A stretch of DNA of 64,000 nt from NCBI GenBank assembly GCA_029781975.1, contig JAKOVQ010000017.1, positions 318,074-382,073 on the forward strand. The letters are read 5' to 3'. The translations under genes and the position numbers were made by a program. Shown here piece by piece: positions 58,711 through 64,000 of the stretch. Source of the stretch: Acidobacteriota bacterium (GTDB taxonomy: Bacteria > Acidobacteriota > Thermoanaerobaculia > UBA5066). The stretch's first letter is position 1. Every line of letters starts with the position of its first letter. The notes beneath the pieces are model-generated. The model did no database searches. It saw only the letters and a program-made list of their open reading frames with translations, and was not told the origin of the DNA.

Positions 58711-59768
58711 CCGACGGCGCTTCGGGAGCGTCCCCGATGCGGCCCGGCGAGGAGCTCCCCGTCGCGCCGGTCGACGCCTGGCTCAAGGGGCGGATCGCCG
58801 GCCTGTCCGGGTCGCCGCGGGTCACGCAGTACGCCGGCGGCGCGTCGAACTGGACCTACCGCCTCGAGTACGAGGGCCACGACCTCGTCCTGAGGCGCCC
58901 GCCCGCCGGGACGAAGGCGAAGTCGGCGCACGACATGGGGCGCGAGTACCGGGTGCAGAAGGCGCTGGGGCCGGTCTTCCCCTGGGTCCCCGAGATGCTC
59001 GCCTTCTGCGACGACCCGGCCGTCCTCGGCTGCGACTTCTACGTCATGCGGCGCATCCCGGGGCTGATCCCGCGCGGACGCCTCCCCCGCGGCCTCTCCC
59101 TCGACCCGTCGACGGCGCGGAGGCTCTGCCTCTCGTTCGTCGAGCGGCTCGTCGACCTCCACCGGGTCGACCCGGCCGCCGCGGGCCTCGACGCCCTCGG
59201 GAAGGGCGCGGGGTACGCCCGGAGGCAGGTCGAGGGGTGGAGCGCGCGCTACGAGAAGGCCCGCACCTGGAACGTCCCCTCCTTCCGCGACGTCGTCGCC
59301 TGGCTGAAGGCCAACGTCCCGGACGACTCGGCCACCTGCGTCATCCACAACGACTACCGCCTCGACAACGTCGTCCTCGACCCCGAAGACCCGACGCGGA
59401 TCGTCGGCGTCCTCGACTGGGAGATGGCGACGCTCGGCGACCCGCTCATGGACCTCGGGAACAGCCTCGCCTACTGGGTCGAGGCGGGCGACGACTTCGT
59501 CGCCCGCTCCACGCGCCGCCAGCCGACCCATCTCCCCGGGATGCTGACGCGGCGGGAGCTCGTCGCGCTCTACCTCGAGAGGAGCGGCCGCCGGCCCGCG
59601 AGCTGGACGTTCTACGAGGTCTACGGCCTCTTCCGCCTGGCGGTCATCGTCCAGCAGATCTACTACCGCTACCACCACCGCGAGACCCGGAACCCCGAGT
59701 TCCGCCGCTTCTGGCTCCTCGCCCCCTACTTCCAGTGGCGGTGCCGGAGGCTGATCCGCGGCCGGTGA
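58707..59768 (+). CDS. Aminoglycoside-phosphotransferase-fold kinase (LvaA / ACAD10-11 kinase-domain-like)
   Basis: The 353-residue kinase has a nucleotide-loop region QYAGGASNWTYRLEYEGHDLVLRRPP (Lys/Arg ligand), the catalytic loop CVIHNDYRLDNVVLD with HxDxxxxN geometry, and the metal-binding DWE in VLDWEMATLGDPLMDLG. It belongs to the phosphotransferase group fused to ACAD in mammals and separate in bacteria. Predicted substrate: hydroxyacyl-CoA such as 4-hydroxyvaleryl-CoA, phosphorylated before elimination by the preceding dehydrogenase. The GTG start overlaps the dehydrogenase stop by 4 nt. The small partner LvaB of Pseudomonas is not seen here. Confidence 0.85.
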   Translation: MTDGASGASPMRPGEELPVAPVDAWLKGRIAGLSGSPRVTQYAGGASNWTYRLEYEGHDLVLRRPPAGTKAKSAHDMGREYRVQKALGPVFPWVPEMLAFCDDPAVLGCDFYVMRRIPGLIPRGRLPRGLSLDPSTARRLCLSFVERLVDLHRVDPAAAGLDALGKGAGYARRQVEGWSARYEKARTWNVPSFRDVVAWLKANVPDDSATCVIHNDYRLDNVVLDPEDPTRIVGVLDWEMATLGDPLMDLGNSLAYWVEAGDDFVARSTRRQPTHLPGMLTRRELVALYLERSGRRPASWTFYEVYGLFRLAVIVQQIYYRYHHRETRNPEFRRFWLLAPYFQWRCRRLIRGR

Positions 59769-59796
59769 GCCGGCGGCGCCGGAAGCGGCGCCACCC

Positions 59797-62700
59797 GTGA
59801 CATCATTCCTCCCCGACATGCAGAGCCGGCCCGTCACGAGGCGCCCGCGCGCCGCGCTCGTTCTCCATCTGCTCGTTCTCGCCCGGCTGGCGATCCCCGG
59901 ATGGGCCGCGACCGCCGCCGCGCCGGCTGGCCCGGTGTTCGAGGGGAAGTCGGTCTTCCGCGCGTACGGCGAGGAGGACGGGCTCGGGAGCCCGACCGTC
60001 ACCGTCCTCTTCCAGGACCGCGCCGGGTTCCTCTGGGTCGGGACGTGGGAAGGGCTCTTCCGGTTCGACGGCCGGCGCTTCGCCCGGTTCGACCGCGACG
60101 ACGGGCTCCCGAGCGCGAGCGTCACGGCGATCGGGCAGCGGAAGGACGGGCGGCTCTACGTCGGGACGCGCCGTGGCCTCGCCCGGTGGAACGGCACGGG
60201 GTTCGTCGCGCTCGGGAAGAAGGAGGGGCTCCCCGAGGACGCAGCCGTCATGCCGGGCGGGATCGCGTCGGACGCCTCGGGGACGCTCCTCGTGGGAACG
60301 GCGCGCGGCCTCTACCAGAGCATCTCGGAGATCTTCGCCCTCGACGGGCGGCGGGACGGCCCGGAGGTCCCGGTCTCCTGGCTCGACGTCGCCGCCGACG
60401 GCACCCTCTCCTACGCCCGTGGCCACCTCCTCTACCGCCGCGAGAACGGGGCGACGCGCGAGGCGGGGAGCCGGCTCGGCCTTCCCCCGCTCGAGAGGAT
60501 CGACGCCCTGAGGAGCGGCGCCGACGGGGCGCTCTGGCTCAGGACGCCGGACCGCCTCTTCGTCCTCGCGAAGGGCTCGGCCCGATTCGACGACGTCACC
60601 GCGGGGCTCCCCCCCTCCTCGGGGATCGGCGGGCTCTCGTTCGACTCGGCCGGGCGGCTCCTCGTCCCGACCCTTCGGGGGCTCGCGATCCGGAGCGAGA
60701 CGGGCTGGACCGCCGTCGGGACCCGCGAGGGGCTGGAGATCGAGACGGTCTCCGCCGCCCTCGAGGACCGCGAGCAGGGGCTCTGGCTCGGCCTGCCGGG
60801 GATCGGGCTCGTCGTCCGGCTCGGCCGCGGGCGCGTCAGCGCCTGGGACCGGAGCGTCGGCCTTCCCGACGACACCGTCTGGGCGGTGACGCGGGAGCGC
60901 GCCGCGGCGCGGGAAGGGGCGGCCCCTGAAGGCATTGGGCCCGGAGGGGGCGGGGCGCTCTGGGTCGGGACGCAAGGGGGACTGGCGCGCCTTGCCCCGG
61001 ACGGGTCGGTCCGAACGGTCCTCCCGGGGGTCCCCGTCTTCGCCCTCGCGGCGGGCCCGGACGGATCCATCTGGGCGGGGGCCGCCCCGGGAGGGGTCCT
61101 CCGGATCGCGGGACCCGGCGCGCCCCGCGCCGTTCCCCTCGCAGGCGTCGCAGCCCGCGACGCCAGGGTCTGGGCGCTCCACGTCCGGGCGGACGGCGAA
61201 GTCTGGGCAGGCACGAGCGACGGCGTCTACCGCCTTCCGCCGCGGGCCGCCTCGTTCGAGAGGGTCGTCCTCCCGGAGAAGTTCGAGGGGGACGCCGTCT
61301 TCGGCCTTGCCGAGGACGGGAACGGGACCGTCTGGGGCGCCGGCCGGTTCGGCCTCATCCGCCTGACCGGCTCCGCGATCCAACGGTTCGGCAAGCGCCA
61401 GGGGCTCGCGTCCGACTTCCTCTCCTCCGTTCTCGCGTTGCCGGACGGCCGCCTCGCCGTGAGCTACCGGGAGGCCCCCGGCGCCGACCTCGTGAGGGTC
61501 GAGAGGGGGCGGCTCACCGTGACGGCCCTCGACCCGGCGACCTCCTCCGCGGCCCGGCGGATCGTCTTCCTCGGGCTGGACGCCTCCGGCGCGATCTGGA
61601 CCGGAGGCGCGGGGGTGGACGTCTTCCGCGAGGGAAAGGAGCCGATCCGGTTCGGCCACTCGGACGGCCTCGTCAGCCGGGACGTCACCCAGAACTCGTT
61701 CTACGCCGAAGGTGATGGGACCGTCTGGTTCGGAACGAACCGCGGCCTCGTGAGGATCCGCCCGTCCCCCGAACCGCCCCACCCGCCACTGACGACGGTG
61801 ATCCTCGGAGCGCGGGCCGGGTCGCGGGCGCTCCCGACGGACGGCTCGGCCAGCCTCCTTCCGGGAGAGCGCGACCTGTCGCTTTCGTGGGCGGGGCTCT
61901 CCTTCGCCCACGCGGAGCGGATGCGGTACCGCTACACGGTGACCGGGCTGTCCGGGGGCGCCGTCGAGACGACGGCCTCCGAGGCGACGCTGGCAGGCCT
62001 CCGGGCCGGCAGCTACAGGTTCGAGGTCGCGGCGATTCCCGCGCCAGGGACCCCTCCCGGTCCGCCCGCGGTCTTCTCGTTCACCGTCGAGCCCCTCCTC
62101 CTCGAGAGCTGGTGGACCCGAGGGCTCCTCCTCCTCCTCGCCGGTACCGGCGCCGTCCTCCTCTTCCGGGCGCGGACCCGCGCCGTGGCCGCCGAGCGCG
62201 ACGCGCTGAGAGCCGCCCTCGAGCGGAAGGAGGCCGAGCTCGTCCAGGCGGGACGCCGGCTGGAGGAGGCGGCCATCACCGACGCCCTCACCGGCATCAG
62301 GACCCGCCACTTCCTCTCCGCCGCCATCCAGCCCGAGGTGGAGCGGGCCCTTCGCGCCCACGCGACGTTCGCGACGGCGGGCGAGCGCTCCGGGGGCGGC
62401 CTCCTCTTCGTCCGGATCGACCTCGACGGCCTCGACGCCCTCGACGCCCGGCTGGGCGACCCTGCGGGCGACGCCGTCCTCGTCGAGACCGCCCGGCGGC
62501 TGAAGGCCGTCGTCCGCGCCTCCGACTTCCTGGTGAGGTGGGACCGCGCGGGCTTCCTCGTCGTGACCCGCCTCACCGACCGGTCCGGAGGGAGCGTCGT
62601 CGCACGGAAGCTCCTCGGCGCCGTCCGTGGGGAGCCGGTGCCGCTCCCGGAGGGCGGTCCTCACCGGCAGACGGCGTCGATCGGATGGACCCCCTTCCCG

Positions 62701-62925
62701 TGGTTCGTGGACGCCCCCTCGGCCATCCCGTTCGAGACTCTCCTCGCCGCGGCGGGGCTGGCGTCCGCCAAGGCGAAGACCCGAGGGGGGGACCGGGCGA
62801 TCGGCCTCGTCCCCGGCGGGGTCTCCGGGGCGGGTGCCCCCGAAGCGCGCGAGGCCCTTTCGGCTCCCTTCTCCGCTCCCGGCGCCGGGGCGGTCGAGGT
62901 CGTCGAGACCGGGCCGGCCGGGTGA
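59797..62925 (+). CDS. Propeller-sensor membrane protein with degenerate GGDEF domain
   Basis: The 1042-residue product (GTG 59797, or ATG 59818) has a signal segment (about 15-38), a periplasmic two-component-regulator propeller of repeats such as FLWVGTWEGLFRFDGRRF and ALWVGTQGGLARLAPDGS (about 50-660), a Y_Y_Y-type Ig-like domain (about 690-765; LSWAGLSFAHAERMRYRYTVTG), a membrane helix (about 771-790) and a short coiled coil. The GGDEF-like domain (about 825-1005) opens with ITDALTGIRTRHFL. The signature position reads RWDRAGFLVV instead of RxGGDEFLVL, so cyclase activity is probably lost, but the inhibitory RxxD (RASD) just before is kept. It may act as a c-di-GMP effector. Confidence 0.88.
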   Translation: MTSFLPDMQSRPVTRRPRAALVLHLLVLARLAIPGWAATAAAPAGPVFEGKSVFRAYGEEDGLGSPTVTVLFQDRAGFLWVGTWEGLFRFDGRRFARFDRDDGLPSASVTAIGQRKDGRLYVGTRRGLARWNGTGFVALGKKEGLPEDAAVMPGGIASDASGTLLVGTARGLYQSISEIFALDGRRDGPEVPVSWLDVAADGTLSYARGHLLYRRENGATREAGSRLGLPPLERIDALRSGADGALWLRTPDRLFVLAKGSARFDDVTAGLPPSSGIGGLSFDSAGRLLVPTLRGLAIRSETGWTAVGTREGLEIETVSAALEDREQGLWLGLPGIGLVVRLGRGRVSAWDRSVGLPDDTVWAVTRERAAAREGAAPEGIGPGGGGALWVGTQGGLARLAPDGSVRTVLPGVPVFALAAGPDGSIWAGAAPGGVLRIAGPGAPRAVPLAGVAARDARVWALHVRADGEVWAGTSDGVYRLPPRAASFERVVLPEKFEGDAVFGLAEDGNGTVWGAGRFGLIRLTGSAIQRFGKRQGLASDFLSSVLALPDGRLAVSYREAPGADLVRVERGRLTVTALDPATSSAARRIVFLGLDASGAIWTGGAGVDVFREGKEPIRFGHSDGLVSRDVTQNSFYAEGDGTVWFGTNRGLVRIRPSPEPPHPPLTTVILGARAGSRALPTDGSASLLPGERDLSLSWAGLSFAHAERMRYRYTVTGLSGGAVETTASEATLAGLRAGSYRFEVAAIPAPGTPPGPPAVFSFTVEPLLLESWWTRGLLLLLAGTGAVLLFRARTRAVAAERDALRAALERKEAELVQAGRRLEEAAITDALTGIRTRHFLSAAIQPEVERALRAHATFATAGERSGGGLLFVRIDLDGLDALDARLGDPAGDAVLVETARRLKAVVRASDFLVRWDRAGFLVVTRLTDRSGGSVVARKLLGAVRGEPVPLPEGGPHRQTASIGWTPFPWFVDAPSAIPFETLLAAAGLASAKAKTRGGDRAIGLVPGGVSGAGAPEAREALSAPFSAPGAGAVEVVETGPAG

Positions 62926-63058
62926 GGAGGAGTCACACCATTTCGTGTACCAAGCAACCCAGGTGGTCTATTCCCTCCCCGGCCCGGCCCGCCCCGGCGT
63001 CGGAGGAGCGCCGCGAGCGCCCCTTCCGGCGGACGGAGGACCTGGCACCCTTCTTGAG

Positions 63059-63064
63059 TAGACT
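63059..63064 (+). promoter_or_regulatory. -10 element TAGACT of the cytochrome gene
   Basis: TAGACT lies 46 nt before the ATG, predicting a leader of about 40 nt. A TGGCAC-N5-TTGAG sequence just upstream (63043-63058) resembles a -24/-12 element, but its -12 box lacks the invariant GC. Confidence 0.5.
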
Positions 63065-63110
63065 TTGCCGGTCCCGCACCGGGACCTGAGAGAGAAGGGG
63101 GAAGTTCCAG

Positions 63111-63368
63111 ATGAAGAAGACCACCGCCGCGGTCGCCGCCGTTCTCGCCACCCTCGCCTTCGGCAGCAGCTCCCTCGCCACGATGGAGTACTACAAGGAG
63201 TACAAGGCCAAGGACGCCAAGGCCACCTGCCAGTCGTGCCACGTCGAGAAGATGCCGAAGAAGGAGGCCCACGAGCTGAACGACTTCGGCAAGAAGGTCC
63301 AGGCCGCCAAGGGGAAGGACAACAAGATCGACTGGGCGAAGGTCCCCGCCGCCGAGAAGAAGGGCTGA
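63111..63368 (+). CDS. Small periplasmic mono-haem c-type cytochrome
   Basis: The 85-residue product has a signal peptide (1-23, hydrophobic VAAVLATLAFGSSSLA) and a single CxxCH haem motif in ATCQSCHVEKMPKK, leaving a mature protein of about 62 residues rich in Lys. A downstream Met (KMPKK) is a possible axial ligand. It may carry electrons between periplasmic enzymes such as the molybdenum hydroxylase, but no partner is adjacent. GAAGGGGGAAG precedes the ATG and a strong terminator follows, so it is a single-gene transcript. It does not match a well-named cytochrome family that I recognise. Confidence 0.82.
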   Translation: MKKTTAAVAAVLATLAFGSSSLATMEYYKEYKAKDAKATCQSCHVEKMPKKEAHELNDFGKKVQAAKGKDNKIDWAKVPAAEKKG

Positions 63369-63407
63369 GCCTCTCTCACCCCTGACGCCGGGCTCCCCCG
63401 GCGCTCC

Positions 63408-63446
63408 GCGCCCCCGGGGCCTCCCCCCGGGGGCGCTTCGTCTTTC
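63408..63446 (+). terminator. Terminator after the cytochrome gene
   Basis: A 12-bp GC stem (GCGCCCCCGGGG / CCCCGGGGGCGC) with loop CCTCC is followed by TTCGTCTTTC. It stands between the cytochrome and the convergent oxidoreductase, and can act on both strands. Confidence 0.8.
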
Positions 63447-63455
63447 GGGGGCGCG

Positions 63456-64000
63456 TCAGAGGACCATCGTCTCGTGGATGAGGTCCCCCCGGGCGAAGCG
63501 ATCGAGGGAGAGGGGCGAGACGTCGACGCTCGTGGCCCGGCCCTCGAGGACGAGCTCCGCGAGACAGCGGCCGGTCGCGGGAGCGTGCATGACGCCGTGC
63601 CCCGAGAAGCCGTTCGCGAGGTAGACGCCGGGAAGGCCCGGCGCCGCCCCGACGATCGCGTGGTGGTCCGGCGTCACCTCGTAGAGCCCCGACCAGCTCC
63701 TCCTGGTGTCGATTCCGGCCTCGGCGATCCCGGGGAAGCGCGCCTGGAGCGGATCGGCGAACCGCTCGACGAAGGCGGGGTCGAAGGCCGTGTTGTAGCC
63801 GGCCGGCTCGTCGGGGTTCGAGTACGCGACGAGGACCCGCTCCCCTTCGCGCCGGACGAGGACCCCGGAGTCGGCGTCGATCGTCATCGGGATCACCGGC
63901 GGGAGGCCGGCGACGGGCCCCGTCAGGAAGAGGTGCCGCCGCACCGGAGAGACCGGCAGGTCGAGCCCGAGGAGGGCCGCCACGGGGGCCGCCCAGGCAC
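63456..64000 (-). CDS. FAD-dependent oxidoreductase (DAO family), 5' end outside the window
   Basis: Only the C-terminal part (about 180 residues) is present; the frame stays open to the window edge. It shows the ending of D-amino-acid/sarcosine/glycine oxidase family proteins: VRRHLFLTGPV, VRREGERVLVAYSN, WSGLYEVTPDHHAIVG and LANGFSGHGVMHAPATGRCLAELVL, the last contacting the FAD. It probably oxidises an amine or amino acid. Substrate and N-terminal dinucleotide motif cannot be judged from this fragment. Confidence 0.85.
   Translation of the reverse strand, partial: AWAAPVAALLGLDLPVSPVRRHLFLTGPVAGLPPVIPMTIDADSGVLVRREGERVLVAYSNPDEPAGYNTAFDPAFVERFADPLQARFPGIAEAGIDTRRSWSGLYEVTPDHHAIVGAAPGLPGVYLANGFSGHGVMHAPATGRCLAELVLEGRATSVDVSPLSLDRFARGDLIHETMVL

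Noticed and set aside
63043-63058. TGGCAC-N5-TTGAG as a sigma-54 promoter of the cytochrome
   Set aside because: The -12 GC is missing and a TAGACT -10 element directly after it explains the promoter better.
1-64000. Search for insertion sequences, prophage genes, integrases, riboswitches and rRNA
   Set aside because: No transposase, integrase, phage or rRNA signature was seen, and no leader matched a riboswitch I know.

Overview
The window is about 70% G+C, gene-dense, and codes on both strands with little spare DNA. The combination of large Oar-like TonB-dependent receptors with an N-terminal carboxypeptidase-regulatory domain, TPR-tailed sulfatase-fold lipoproteins, class V aminotransferases and giant secreted propeller proteins suggests a soil or sediment Acidobacteriota (perhaps Thermoanaerobaculia-like). 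This is inferred from gene content only. I see no insertion sequence, prophage, CRISPR array or rRNA; the one tRNA found is tRNA-Glu(UUC).

Layout. 0-7.5 kb: a BON-domain protein, a two-subunit Tat-exported molybdenum hydroxylase, a radical SAM protein, an acetylglutamate-synthase-like protein with a degenerate kinase domain, dodecin behind a sigma-54-type promoter, and a secreted dienelactone hydrolase. 7.7-13.5 kb: a ferritin-like DUF2383 protein, a hybrid histidine kinase, a sigma-54 response regulator coupled to a short kinase-like protein, and a coiled-coil lipoprotein. 13.6-19.2 kb: a 1204-residue secreted propeller protein, tRNA-Glu and an MscS channel with a cyclic-nucleotide-binding domain. 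19.4-27.9 kb: two paralogous TonB-dependent receptors flanking a sulfatase-fold/TPR lipoprotein. Each receptor has a sigma-54-like promoter about 85 bp before its start codon and an ATCCAA-type element about 87 bp further upstream. 27.9-32.5 kb: two divergent class V aminotransferases and a 2-oxoacid dehydrogenase E1 alpha/beta pair preceded by four TAGG boxes spaced exactly 11 bp. 32.5-40 kb: a response regulator, histidine kinase and tripartite RND efflux operon. 40-48.5 kb: a YncE-like propeller, a baeRF protein, a 1587-residue secreted BNR/PKD protein and a proline-iminopeptidase-like enzyme. 48.5-53.3 kb: a nitric oxide defence module (norR divergent from ric-norZ, with a sigma-54 promoter between). 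53.4-59.8 kb: a six-gene operon with a lactonase-like propeller, histidine phosphatase, WS/DGAT acyltransferase, alpha/beta hydrolase, and an ACAD11/LvaC-type acyl-CoA dehydrogenase overlapping an LvaA-type kinase. 59.8-64 kb: a propeller sensor with a degenerate GGDEF domain, a small mono-haem cytochrome, and the end of an FAD-dependent oxidoreductase cut by the window edge.

Two regulatory themes recur. Sigma-54-type -24/-12 elements precede dodecin, both receptors and ric-norZ, and two sigma-54 activators are encoded here. A TAGACT-like -10 hexamer recurs before unrelated genes, and in several cases such a hexamer ends 6-7 nt before the start codon, which suggests leaderless mRNAs. The two largest secreted proteins share a repeated C-terminal module that I cannot assign to a named family.
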